NCBI RefSeq assembly: GCF_034670125.1
Contig: NZ_JAXMOC010000010.1
Coordinates: 23,934-87,933, forward strand
Direction: 5' to 3'
DNA: 64,000 nucleotides
DNA from: Maricaulis sp034670125
GTDB taxonomy: Bacteria > Pseudomonadota > Alphaproteobacteria > Caulobacterales > Maricaulaceae
The notes under the pieces were generated by a model, which made no database searches, was not told the origin of the DNA, and was given only the letters and a program-made list of their open reading frames with translations. Positions within the stretch are counted from its first letter, which is position 1. Every line of letters starts with the position of its first letter. Shown here in pieces: positions 1-8,382 of this stretch. Made by a program: the position numbers and the translations under genes.

Positions 1-74
1 TGGCAATCAGCGGTCGTGACGACGATTGGACCCGGGCGATTGAACAGGTCGAACGGGAGGCCACCGAAGGGTAG
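1..74 (+). CDS. C-terminal end of an unidentified protein (partial)
   Basis: The reading frame that starts at base 3 is open to a TAG at 72-74 and gives the last 23 residues of a protein that begins outside the window. The tail is charged (AISGRDDDWTRAIEQVEREA) and probably helical. It converges on uvrA with only three bases between the two stop codons. The tail is too short to name a family. Confidence 0.5.
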   Translation, partial: AISGRDDDWTRAIEQVEREATEG

Positions 75-77
75 GCC

Positions 78-2951
78 TCAGCCCGCCTTCTTCCGCAATT
101 CCTTGGCCCGCTCCAGCATCGGCGCGAGATAGCGCCCGGTCCAGCTGCGCTCGACCTTGGCGACGTCTTCCGGTGTGCCGACGGCGACCACTTCGCCGCC
201 GCCGTCTCCCCCTTCGGGACCCAGATCGATGAGCCAGTCGGCGGTCTTGATGACGTCGAGATTGTGCTCGATGACCACGACTGTATTGCCGGCCTCGACC
301 AGCTCGTGCAGGACTTCGAGCAGCTTGCGGACGTCTTCGAAATGCAGGCCCGTTGTCGGCTCGTCGAGGATGTAGAGCGTTTTGCCGGTAGCGCGTTTGG
401 AGAGCTCCTTGGAAAGCTTGACCCGCTGGGCCTCACCGCCGGAGAGCTGGGTCGCCGGCTGGCCGATCTTGACATAGCCCAGACCGACCCGTTTCAGCGT
501 CTCCATCTTGTCGCGCACGGCGGGCACGGCCTTGAAGAAGTCGGCGCCTTCCTCGACCGTCATGTCGAGCACGTCGGCGATCGACTTGCCCTTGAACTGG
601 ACTTCCAGCGTCTCGCGATTGAAGCGTTTGCCATGGCAGACATCGCAAGGCACGTAGACGTCGGGCAGGAAGTGCATCTCGATTTTCACCACGCCATCGC
701 CCTGGCAGGCCTCACAGCGTCCGCCCTTCACATTGAAGGAGAAGCGGCCCGGCTTGTAGCCGCGCGTCTTGGCTTCGGGCAGTTGGGAAAACCATTCGCG
801 GATAGGGGTAAAGGCGCCAGTATAGGTGGCCGGATTGGAGCGTGGCGTGCGGCCGATCGGCGACTGGTCGATATCGATCACCTTGTCGAGCCGGTCCAGC
901 CCCTCGATCCGGTCGTGCGGGGCGGGGACCTGCTGGGCCTTTTGCAGCTTGCGCGCGGCGGCCTTGTAGAAAGTCTCGATGGTCAGGGTCGACTTGCCGC
1001 CGCCCGACACACCCGTCACGCAGGACATCACGCCTAGCGGGAATTCCGCGTCGACGGTCTTGAGATTATTGCCGGTCGCGCCGACCACTTTCACCATCCG
1101 CTTCCTGTCGATCTTTCGGCGTTTGGTCGGCACCTCGATCCGGCGCGTGCCGCGAAGATACTGACCGGTCAGGCTGGCCGGATTGGCGATCACTTCGGCC
1201 GGCGTACCGGAGGCGACCACCTCGCCGCCATGAACGCCGGCAGCAGGCCCCAGATCGACAACATAGTCGGCCGTGAGAATGGCTTCCTCGTCATGCTCGA
1301 CAATGATCACCGTATTGCCCAGGTCACGCAGTCCGCGCAGGCTTTCCAGCAGGCGTGTGTTGTCGCGCTGGTGCAGGCCGATCGAGGGTTCGTCCAGCAC
1401 ATAGAGCACGCCGGTCAGGCCCGAGCCGATCTGGCTGGCCAGACGTATGCGCTGGCTTTCGCCGCCCGACAGCGTGCCCGATGCCCGGTCGAGGGTGAGA
1501 TAGTCCAGACCGACATCGACGAGGAATTTCAGGCGTTCCCGGATTTCCTTGAGGATGCGCTCGGCGATCTGTTGCTGTTTCGGCGTCAGGGTGGCTTCGA
1601 CTGCGCCAAACCAGTCGCGGGCATGGCGGATGGAGAGTTTCGAGGCGTCGGTGATGTCCTGGCCGTCAATCTTGACGCTGAGCGCCTCCGGCTTCAGGCG
1701 GCGTCCGCCGCAGGTCTCGCACGGCTGGGCCGACTGGAAGCGCGCAAGGTCCTCGCGCACCCAGCTACTGTCGGTCTCGCGCCAGCGCCGCTCGAGATTG
1801 GGGATGACGCCCTCGAAGGGCTTCTGGGTCTCGAACTTCCGCAGACCGTCCTCATAGACGAAGGTGACCTTCTCCTTGGTGCCGAACAGCACGATCTTGC
1901 GGAAGGGCTCGGGCAGGGCGCGCCAGGACTGGAACATGTCGCCGCCGAAATGGCCGGCCAGCGCCTGCAGGGTCTGCTGGTAGAGCTTCGAGGTCGCCCG
2001 GCTCCACGGCGCAATCGCGCCATCGGACAGGGGCTTGTCGCGGTCCGGTACGACGAGGTCCTCGTCGAACTTCAGTGACTGGCCGAGGCCGTCGCATTTC
2101 GGGCAGGCGCCGAACGGGTTGTTGAAGGAGAACAGCCGCGGCTCGATTTCCGAAATAGTGAAGCCGGAGACCGGGCAGGCGAACTTCTCCGAGAAGATCA
2201 TCCGTTCCGGCTTGCCCTTGTCGTCCTGGCGGTCGGCGAATTCGGCGACGGCGAGGCCATCGGCCAAGCGCAGGGCCGTCTCCAGACTGTCGGCGAGGCG
2301 GCTTTCCATCTCTGGCTTGATGACGATCCGGTCCACCACCACGTCGATGTCATGCTTGAATTTCTTGTCGAGCGCGGGAGCGTCTTCCAGCGTGTAGAAC
2401 TCGCCATCGACCTTGACCCGCTGGAAGCCGGCCTTCAGCCATTCGGCGAATTCCTTGCGATACTCACCCTTGCGGCCGCGAACGACGGGGGCCAGCAGGT
2501 AAAGCCGCGATCCGTCTTCCAGAGCGGTCAGCCGGTCGACCATCTGGCTGACGGTCTGGCTCTCGATCGGCAGGCCGGTGGCGGGCGAGTAGGGCACGCC
2601 AACCCGGGCCCACAACAGCCGCATATAGTCGTAGATCTCGGTGACCGTGCCGACAGTGGAGCGCGGGTTCTTCGAGGTTGTCTTCTGCTCGATCGAGATG
2701 GCTGGCGACAGGCCTTCGATCGAGTCCATGTCCGGCTTCGACATCAGTTCAAGAAACTGCCGGGCATAGGCTGACAGGCTCTCGACATAGCGCCGCTGGC
2801 CCTCGGCATAGATGGTGTCAAAGGCGAGCGAGGACTTGCCGGAGCCGGACAGGCCGGTGAACACGATCAGCTTGTCGCGCGGCAGGTCCACGGAAACATT
2901 CTTCAGATTGTGTTCGCGCGCGCCTTGCACGCGGATTGTGTCGAGCGCCAT
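78..2951 (-). CDS. uvrA: UvrA, excinuclease ABC subunit A
   Basis: UvrA is the damage-recognition ATPase of nucleotide excision repair and hands lesions to UvrB. The 957-residue length is normal. It has two ABC ATPase modules: Walker A GLSGSGKSS near residue 33 and GVSGGGKST in the second half, signatures LSGGESQR and LSGGEAQR, and Walker B loops VLDEPSIGLH and ILDEPTTGLH. The C-terminal zinc finger (CEAC...CDVC) is intact. The first zinc finger is degenerate: it reads C259-P-V-S262 and then C283-P-K-C286, so one cysteine is replaced by serine. The gene diverges from ssb, and a LexA-type box lies 57 bases upstream of its start, so SOS induction is expected. Confidence 0.98.
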   Translation of the reverse strand: MALDTIRVQGAREHNLKNVSVDLPRDKLIVFTGLSGSGKSSLAFDTIYAEGQRRYVESLSAYARQFLELMSKPDMDSIEGLSPAISIEQKTTSKNPRSTVGTVTEIYDYMRLLWARVGVPYSPATGLPIESQTVSQMVDRLTALEDGSRLYLLAPVVRGRKGEYRKEFAEWLKAGFQRVKVDGEFYTLEDAPALDKKFKHDIDVVVDRIVIKPEMESRLADSLETALRLADGLAVAEFADRQDDKGKPERMIFSEKFACPVSGFTISEIEPRLFSFNNPFGACPKCDGLGQSLKFDEDLVVPDRDKPLSDGAIAPWSRATSKLYQQTLQALAGHFGGDMFQSWRALPEPFRKIVLFGTKEKVTFVYEDGLRKFETQKPFEGVIPNLERRWRETDSSWVREDLARFQSAQPCETCGGRRLKPEALSVKIDGQDITDASKLSIRHARDWFGAVEATLTPKQQQIAERILKEIRERLKFLVDVGLDYLTLDRASGTLSGGESQRIRLASQIGSGLTGVLYVLDEPSIGLHQRDNTRLLESLRGLRDLGNTVIIVEHDEEAILTADYVVDLGPAAGVHGGEVVASGTPAEVIANPASLTGQYLRGTRRIEVPTKRRKIDRKRMVKVVGATGNNLKTVDAEFPLGVMSCVTGVSGGGKSTLTIETFYKAAARKLQKAQQVPAPHDRIEGLDRLDKVIDIDQSPIGRTPRSNPATYTGAFTPIREWFSQLPEAKTRGYKPGRFSFNVKGGRCEACQGDGVVKIEMHFLPDVYVPCDVCHGKRFNRETLEVQFKGKSIADVLDMTVEEGADFFKAVPAVRDKMETLKRVGLGYVKIGQPATQLSGGEAQRVKLSKELSKRATGKTLYILDEPTTGLHFEDVRKLLEVLHELVEAGNTVVVIEHNLDVIKTADWLIDLGPEGGDGGGEVVAVGTPEDVAKVERSWTGRYLAPMLERAKELRKKAG

Positions 2952-3007
2952 GCCTTAGCCAGTCTCCGTTCGGTCGCGCCTGTCGGTTGGGAATCGCAAC
3001 CGGATCG

Positions 3008-3022
3008 GAACGTTAGGGGAAC
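3008..3022. promoter_or_regulatory. LexA (SOS) box upstream of uvrA
   Basis: The sequence reads GAAC-GTTAGGG-GAAC, an exact match to the alphaproteobacterial SOS operator GAAC-N7-GAAC (equivalently GTTC-N7-GTTC). It sits 57 bases before the uvrA start, in a position to block its promoter. Confidence 0.85.
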
Positions 3023-3227
3023 ATCGTGCGGCCTGTCCAGTGCACGACGTGATCGGTAGGAAATAGGACGCCGATCCCGCCGGGTCCAGCGCCGGGCGGG
3101 AAACAACTGACAGCACGGTGGCAGGAGGCCGGGGGCGACGGCTGCGAACGCCCTGAGTCGTCCGGCTGGACTCTGCGCCTTGCCTCCTCTCAAATCACCC
3201 CGACTCGCGGGCTCGGATTGACCTGCG

Positions 3228-3242
3228 GAACAGAATGTGAAC
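3228..3242. promoter_or_regulatory. LexA (SOS) box upstream of ssb
   Basis: The sequence reads GAAC-AGAATGT-GAAC, a second exact GAAC-N7-GAAC operator. It lies 51 bases before the ssb start and about 205 bases from the uvrA box. Each divergent gene therefore seems to have its own operator. I see no gene in the rest of the 341-base gap (2952-3292). Confidence 0.85.
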
Positions 3243-3292
3243 ACTAGGCGACCCGCCCGGAGAGGCGCGGACGCAAGGATGGAGAACGGGCG

Positions 3293-3784
3293 ATGGCGGG
3301 AAGCGTCAACAAGGTAATTCTGGTCGGCAATCTGGGACGTGATCCTGAAATCCGCCGCATGAACAATGGCGACCCGGTCGTCAATCTGTCGGTCGCGACG
3401 TCTGAAAACTGGCGCGACAAGTCCTCCGGCGAGCGCCGCGAGAAGACCGAATGGCACCGCGTCGTGATCTTCAATGACAATCTTGCGAAGGTTGCCGAGA
3501 ACTATCTCAAGAAGGGCTCCAAGGTTTATATCGAGGGCCAGCTCCAGACCCGCAAATGGACCGACCAGAACGGTCAGGAGAAATACTCGACCGAAGTCGT
3601 GCTGCAGCGCTTCCGTGGTGAGCTGACCATGCTGGACGGCCGCAATGAAGGCGGCTCCGGCGGCGGCTATGGCGGCGGTGGCCAGAATGAAATGGGCGGT
3701 GGCTCCGGTGGCGGGCAGCGTTCCATGGACGGACCGAAGGAAGACTTCCGCAATGCCGATCTCGATGATGAAATCCCGTTCTAG
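3293..3784 (+). CDS. ssb: Single-stranded DNA-binding protein
   Basis: SSB coats single-stranded DNA in replication, recombination and repair and recruits partners through its C-terminal tip. The 163-residue protein has the OB-fold start MAGSVNKVILVGNLGRDPEIR and the ENWRDKSSGERREKTEWHR segment. A glycine-rich linker follows at about residues 120-145, and the acidic tip DDEIPF binds partner proteins. The ATG is preceded by a GGAGAACGGGCG leader. The gene is SOS-controlled by the box at 3228-3242. Its 3' end overlaps the start of the next gene by 17 bases. Confidence 0.98.
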   Translation: MAGSVNKVILVGNLGRDPEIRRMNNGDPVVNLSVATSENWRDKSSGERREKTEWHRVVIFNDNLAKVAENYLKKGSKVYIEGQLQTRKWTDQNGQEKYSTEVVLQRFRGELTMLDGRNEGGSGGGYGGGGQNEMGGGSGGGQRSMDGPKEDFRNADLDDEIPF

Positions 3785-4502
3785 CCTGACCCGTCTGATC
3801 GCTTCCGGGCTGCTGACCGCCTCTCTGGCGGTCGGCATCGCGGGTGCCCAGGACGCATCCGCCGACGCCAACGCCCGGTCGCCGGAAATCGTGATTGTGC
3901 CGCTGGGTGGCGAGGAGGGCGAAGCCCATTTCGTCGTCGGTGAAATGGCATGGGGCGATGTTCTGGGCCTGCTCAATCAGCTCCAGTCAGGGACAGGTGA
4001 CAGTGTGCTCGAGGTGGCCCAGACGCTGTGGTCTTCGCGCGATCTCAACCCGCCCTTCTTCCTGTTCGAGTTGGCACGCCTGACTGCGGAGTCCGACCCC
4101 GAGTTCGCCGTCCAGGCCTATTTTCTGGGCCGGTCGCGGACCATGTATGACGCCGCGCGTTGCCTTGATTCATCGGCCCTTGATGTCATCAACGAGGCTT
4201 CGGCCTATGCCGGCGAGACCGTGGTCCAGGTGATTGCCTCGCGGCCCGAGCTGACGATTGCGGCGATCGAACATGTCATCGAGACCGATGGCGCATTTGC
4301 CAGCCAGGCATCGCCCTGGTGGGCCTGTTCGTTTGGAACCAACGCCTATTTCGCCGCCGTGAACGGTCAGACCCTGACCGGGGATGAGTGGCTGATGGTG
4401 GAAAGCCGGTGGCCTTCGGTACGCGAGCGTGTCTCGGTCAATCTGCAGAACAATCTCGACATGATGCAGGCGGCTGTTGCGGCCGCCACATCGGCCGAAT
4501 AG
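3768..4502 (+). CDS. Exported hypothetical protein
   Basis: I do not recognise this 244-residue protein. The start at 3768 gives MKSRSSLTRLIASGLLTASLAVG, a typical Sec signal peptide with a likely cleavage after AGA. In-frame ATGs at 3753 and 3765 are alternatives. The frame is open further upstream, but that part runs through the glycine-rich end of ssb. The mature part is mixed alpha/beta with three cysteines (ARCLDS, WWACSF region). The overlap with ssb suggests co-transcription. A hairpin at 4519-4551 follows the stop. Confidence 0.75.
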   Translation: MKSRSSLTRLIASGLLTASLAVGIAGAQDASADANARSPEIVIVPLGGEEGEAHFVVGEMAWGDVLGLLNQLQSGTGDSVLEVAQTLWSSRDLNPPFFLFELARLTAESDPEFAVQAYFLGRSRTMYDAARCLDSSALDVINEASAYAGETVVQVIASRPELTIAAIEHVIETDGAFASQASPWWACSFGTNAYFAAVNGQTLTGDEWLMVESRWPSVRERVSVNLQNNLDMMQAAVAAATSAE

Positions 4503-4518
4503 CGCAACCTGCAAGCCT

Positions 4519-4551
4519 CCGACACTGGACCTGATGGCCGTCCGGTGTCGG
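4519..4551 (+). terminator. Stem-loop after the exported hypothetical gene
   Basis: CCGACACTGGAC pairs with GTCCGGTGTCGG (12 bp with one G-T pair) around a 9-base loop. It is followed by ATTTCGTCC, so the T-run is poor. It separates the ssb unit from the BlaI operon. Confidence 0.45.
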
Positions 4552-4566
4552 ATTTCGTCCTGACTT

Positions 4567-4580
4567 ACTAATTTGTTAGT
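4567..4580. promoter_or_regulatory. Palindromic operator candidate for the BlaI-type repressor
   Basis: ACTAA-TTTG-TTAGT is a perfect inverted repeat 56 bases before the blaI-like start. Its right arm also begins an 11-bp perfect inverted repeat, TTAGTTGATGA (4576-4586) with TCATCAACTAA (4614-4624), so related half-sites recur across the promoter. BlaI/MecI regulators bind short dyads as dimers and usually control their own operon. The assignment to this regulator is inference from position. Confidence 0.5.
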
Positions 4581-4635
4581 TGATGAAGCAGGCGCCATGT
4601 GGGAGGTCTGTGGTCATCAACTAAGGAATTCGTAG

Positions 4636-5058
4636 ATGGCCCGCCCTGCCTCCCCCCAACTGACCGAAGCCGAGCAGCGCATCATGGAGGTGCTGTGGAC
4701 GCGCGGCGAAGCCAGCGTGCGCGAGATCACCGATGCACTGCATGCCGAGTTCGGCCTCGCCTATACCACCGTGCTCACAACGATCGGGATCATGGCCGAC
4801 AAGGGACATGTCGATTTTCGCAAGGCCGGTCGGGCCCATATCTACTCGCCCGTGCTGACCCGCGACGGGGCCCGCAATCAGGCTTTGGGATCAATGGTGC
4901 GCACCCTGTTCGGCGGTTCCGCCCAAAGCCTCGCGCAGCATCTCGTGCGAGCAGAGAAACTGAGCCTGCAAGACATTGAAGACCTGCGCGCAGCCGTGCT
5001 GGAACAGTCCGGTCCGGATGGTGCGGGCGAGAAAAATCCGGATGGGGAGGCAAGGTGA
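4636..5058 (+). CDS. BlaI/MecI/CopY-family transcriptional repressor
   Basis: The 140-residue protein has the winged-helix layout of the family: LTEAEQRIMEVLWTRGEASV, then the recognition helix around AYTTVLTTIGIMADKGHV, then a C-terminal dimerisation helix region. Known members repress beta-lactamase or related operons until a BlaR1-type membrane protease causes their cleavage. Its TGA overlaps the ATG of the M56 protease gene, so the two are translationally coupled and probably form one repressor-sensor pair. The last residues are acidic and low in complexity. Confidence 0.9.
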   Translation: MARPASPQLTEAEQRIMEVLWTRGEASVREITDALHAEFGLAYTTVLTTIGIMADKGHVDFRKAGRAHIYSPVLTRDGARNQALGSMVRTLFGGSAQSLAQHLVRAEKLSLQDIEDLRAAVLEQSGPDGAGEKNPDGEAR

Positions 5059-6728
5059 TGGCAACCGACCCGCTCCTCCTCGCGGCCGCCGCCGCCCTGA
5101 TCGCCGCGACCGGCCTGGCGGGTATTGTGGTGGCAGTCGACCGCCTGCTGCCGGCCCGTTTCGTGCGCGAACGCCACGACCTGGCCCTGGCGGCGCTGAT
5201 CGTCATCCCGCTGGTCTTTCTCCTCGCCTTGCGGGCCGCGCCGGATATGTCCGCAGCCGACCCGGCAGCTGCCTCCGGCCAGCCGCAAGCCATGACCGCT
5301 GAGATCTCACAGGAAGCGGCCCGGCCCACGAGCACTGCCGGTCCTGTCGCCGCGGTCACCATGCCCGAAGCCGTTTCAACTGACGTCTGGGCGGTGCTTG
5401 GCCCTGTCCTGCTATGGGTCTGGCTGGCGGGATCTGCCGTCATGACCGTCCGCCTTGCCCGCGATCTGGTCGCGCTGGTCCGCATGCGATCGGCGGCGCG
5501 CACTGTGGCCTGTCCGCCGGGCATGCGGCTGTCTGCCGACCTGCCGCTGGCGGTCAGCGATGCGGTGGCGACGCCTCTGCTGGCCGGCTATCGGCGACCA
5601 CAAATCCTGCTGCCGCTCGGTTTCACCTTTGATCATGCCGCGCGACCGGTGCTCGAACACGAGATCGCGCATGCCCGCCGCGGCGACGCCTGGACCGTGC
5701 TGGCCTTGCGCGTCCTGCAGGTCTGCCTGTGGTGGGTCCTGCCGCTGCTGCCCTTGATGGCGCTGCTCGAGCGCAATCGCGAAACCCTTTGCGACCGCGA
5801 AGCGGCCCGGATCACCGGACAGTCACGAGACCTGGCCCTGGCACTGATTGATGCCGCCAGCGACCGCACCCGACATGCCTCACTGGTCCTCGCGGCCGCC
5901 CCCTCACGCTCCAGCCTGGCCCACCGCGTCGGCCGGCTGGCCGCCACCTCTGACCTCACCCGAAAGGATAGTCCCATGCGTCTTGTTCTCCTCCTCCCCG
6001 CCCTGTCGGCGACAGCCCTTGTCCTGACCCCGCAATTCGGTGAAGCCGGCGCCATGGACGGGCGTGACGATCGTCCGTCATCGGCGCGTGATCTCGATGA
6101 CGCCCTTGACCTGGACGGTCGCCTCTATCAGGCGTCGCGCCGCGGTCAGGCGGGTCGGGTCGGGGAGTTGCTGGCTGGTGGCGCCAATCCGGATATCCGC
6201 TATCGGGGCGATGGCACGGCCTTGATTGCTGCTGTACGTGGCGGCGATGCCGAGACTGTCGCGACGCTGCTGCAAGCGGGAGCCAACCCGGATCTGGGGA
6301 TCGATGGTGACGGCAATCCGATGATTGCTGCGGCGGTCCGTGGCCGGGACGATCTGGTGCAACAATTGCTGGCAGCGGGAGCCAATGTCGATGCGGAACA
6401 GCGCGGTGATGGCAACGCCCTGATCGCGGCTTCGGGACGCGGTCATGTCGACACAGTCGACCTGCTGCTGGCGGCCGGCGCCGACCCGGATGCCTATGTC
6501 TTTCACGATGAAACGCCGCTGGTGAATGCAGCCCAGCGAGGTCACCTCGACGTTATGGAACGCCTCGCTGAAGCCGGTGCCGATCTGTCGCTGACGGTGC
6601 GTGCACGGGATCGCCGCGGACGCGAGATCTACCGCTCACCGCTGAGCGAAGCGCGCCGGACCGGACAGGGCCATGTCGTGGCCTGGCTGGAAGCGCGTGG
6701 TGCCGAACACCGTCCGCCGAGCGAGTAG
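5058..6728 (+). CDS. BlaR1-type M56 metalloprotease with C-terminal ankyrin repeats
   Basis: The 556-residue membrane protein begins with helices at about 5-25 and 40-60, then another near 115-135. The zinc-protease motif H201-E-I-A-H205 follows, then the conserved RETLCDREAAR segment. A further hydrophobic segment (307-325, MRLVLLLPALSATALV) leads into five or six ankyrin-like repeats at about 340-545 (GGANPD, QAGANPD, AAGANVD, AAGADPD, EAGADLS). In classical BlaR1 this C-terminal part is a penicillin-binding sensor, so here the sensor is replaced. The start ATG overlaps the repressor stop, with GGGGAGG as its ribosome site. An in-frame ATG at 5976, preceded by AAGGA, could also start a separate secreted ankyrin protein. 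Confidence 0.85.
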   Translation: MATDPLLLAAAAALIAATGLAGIVVAVDRLLPARFVRERHDLALAALIVIPLVFLLALRAAPDMSAADPAAASGQPQAMTAEISQEAARPTSTAGPVAAVTMPEAVSTDVWAVLGPVLLWVWLAGSAVMTVRLARDLVALVRMRSAARTVACPPGMRLSADLPLAVSDAVATPLLAGYRRPQILLPLGFTFDHAARPVLEHEIAHARRGDAWTVLALRVLQVCLWWVLPLLPLMALLERNRETLCDREAARITGQSRDLALALIDAASDRTRHASLVLAAAPSRSSLAHRVGRLAATSDLTRKDSPMRLVLLLPALSATALVLTPQFGEAGAMDGRDDRPSSARDLDDALDLDGRLYQASRRGQAGRVGELLAGGANPDIRYRGDGTALIAAVRGGDAETVATLLQAGANPDLGIDGDGNPMIAAAVRGRDDLVQQLLAAGANVDAEQRGDGNALIAASGRGHVDTVDLLLAAGADPDAYVFHDETPLVNAAQRGHLDVMERLAEAGADLSLTVRARDRRGREIYRSPLSEARRTGQGHVVAWLEARGAEHRPPSE

Positions 6729-6773
6729 GCGGTCTCGGCAACCCTGTCGCCCCTGATCTTACTGGAGAAAACC

Positions 6774-8303
6774 ATGGTGTTTGAATGGATCGCCCGTCGG
6801 GCGGGACCGCTGGGCTTGTGCCTGGCCGTGGCCAGCCTGACCCTGCCGCCGGCAATGGCCCAGGTACAGCCGGCCGGTTTTGCCGAAGCCCTGCGCCCCC
6901 GCCTGCAGGCTGGAGGCCAGCCGGTCAGCTGGACGCTGGCCGAGCGGATGGACCATTACGGCGTGCCCGGCCTGGCGATTGCCATCATCGAGGATGGCGA
7001 GATTGTCTACCTGCAAGGCCATGGTGTCCTGCAGGTCGGCAGCCCGGACCCGGTGACCCCCAATACGTTGTTCTCGGCCGGTTCGGTCAGCAAGATCGCC
7101 ACCTCGGCTCTGGCCCTGCACCTCGCCGCCGATGGCCGGTTGGATCTGGATGCGGACGTGCTGTCCGGCCTGTCCACTTGGTCGCTGCCCGACAGTCGTG
7201 ACCCCTTCGGCTCACAGGTCAGCCTGCGCGCCATCCTGTCCCACACGGCGGGATTCAACCTGCATGGCTTCGAGGACTACCAACCCGGTGCCGCGCTTCC
7301 CAGCGTCACTGAAACCCTCGACGGCACCGGCCCGGCGCAAAATGATGCGCTGGAACGCCGGTTTGAGCCCGGGTCCCGCTATGCCTATTCCGGGGGTGGT
7401 TTTACCCTGGCCCAACTCTACCTGTCCGACCGGTCGGGCCTCGGCTTTGAAGCGCTGGCCGAGGCCGAGCTGTTTACGCCGCTTGGCATGGACCGCTCGA
7501 CCTTCGCCAACCCGCTTCCCGAAACGGTGGGCAATATCGCGCGTGCCCATGACCGGTCAGGTCAGCCGACGGCCCTGCCGCGCGGCTATGAGGCTATGCC
7601 GGAAATGGCGGCGTCCGGCCTGTGGACCAGTGCCGCCGATCTTGGCCGACTGGTTGCGCAATTGATCGGCGGGTATCGTGGCGAGCCCGGCTATCTGTCA
7701 CCTGACATGGCGCGCGCCATGATGACCCGCATCGCCCCCGGCGAACATGGCCTTGGTCCGCGCCTGACCGGCACCGGTGACAGTTTCATCTTCCATCATG
7801 GCGGCGCCAACGATTCCTACCAGACCTGGATCGAAGGGCATCTGGTGACCGGTGACGGTCTGGTCATTCTGACCAACGGCGCCCAAGGCCGCGCGTTGAT
7901 CAACGAGGTCCGCAATGGGGTTGCAGACACAATGGGCTGGAACCTCAACCGCCCGGTCATCCTTCCGGAAAGGCAGCCGACTGCGTCTGATCTGGCGGGT
8001 TTTGTGGGCACCTACAGCGTCGATCCAAGCTTCCCGATTGATTTGCGCCAGCAGATGGTCGGCTGGATTTTCGAGTCGGCGCTGGAATTCCGTCTCGATG
8101 ATGACAGTCGCTTGATGGCGGGTCGGGCTGGTGGTGATCGGTTCGAGCCCCTGATTGCCCTGACGCCCACCCGTTTTGTCATGCCCGGTTTCAGTCAGAC
8201 GGTCGGGATTGCCGAGCTGGAATTCCATCGCAATGCCCTCGGCGAGGTCACCGGGATGAGCTTCCACCTCGAAAACGCGACCTCCCACTATCGCCGTGGG
8301 TAG
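6774..8303 (+). CDS. Serine hydrolase, class C beta-lactamase/DD-peptidase fold
   Basis: The 509-residue exported protein has a signal peptide (cleavage probably after AMAQ). The S104-V-S-K107 motif supplies the nucleophile and general base, YSG stands in the YxN position, and HHGG stands in the KTG position. A C-terminal extension of about 120 residues follows the catalytic domain. The family covers class C beta-lactamases, D-amino-acid peptidases and esterases, so the substrate is not set by sequence. The gene starts 46 bases after the M56 gene, with a GGAGA site, and is the natural target gene of this BlaI/BlaR-like pair. Confidence 0.88.
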   Translation: MVFEWIARRAGPLGLCLAVASLTLPPAMAQVQPAGFAEALRPRLQAGGQPVSWTLAERMDHYGVPGLAIAIIEDGEIVYLQGHGVLQVGSPDPVTPNTLFSAGSVSKIATSALALHLAADGRLDLDADVLSGLSTWSLPDSRDPFGSQVSLRAILSHTAGFNLHGFEDYQPGAALPSVTETLDGTGPAQNDALERRFEPGSRYAYSGGGFTLAQLYLSDRSGLGFEALAEAELFTPLGMDRSTFANPLPETVGNIARAHDRSGQPTALPRGYEAMPEMAASGLWTSAADLGRLVAQLIGGYRGEPGYLSPDMARAMMTRIAPGEHGLGPRLTGTGDSFIFHHGGANDSYQTWIEGHLVTGDGLVILTNGAQGRALINEVRNGVADTMGWNLNRPVILPERQPTASDLAGFVGTYSVDPSFPIDLRQQMVGWIFESALEFRLDDDSRLMAGRAGGDRFEPLIALTPTRFVMPGFSQTVGIAELEFHRNALGEVTGMSFHLENATSHYRRG

Positions 8304-8382
8304 GCATCCGGACTGACAACCCTCTTCCGGTCGGCGCCGGTCTGGTTAAAGTGCCGGCAGGGCGGGTCGGAAGGGGTGTTTC

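Noticed and set aside
41..56. GAAC-N5-GAAC near the left edge as a LexA box
   Set aside because: The spacing is five, not seven, and it lies inside coding sequence.
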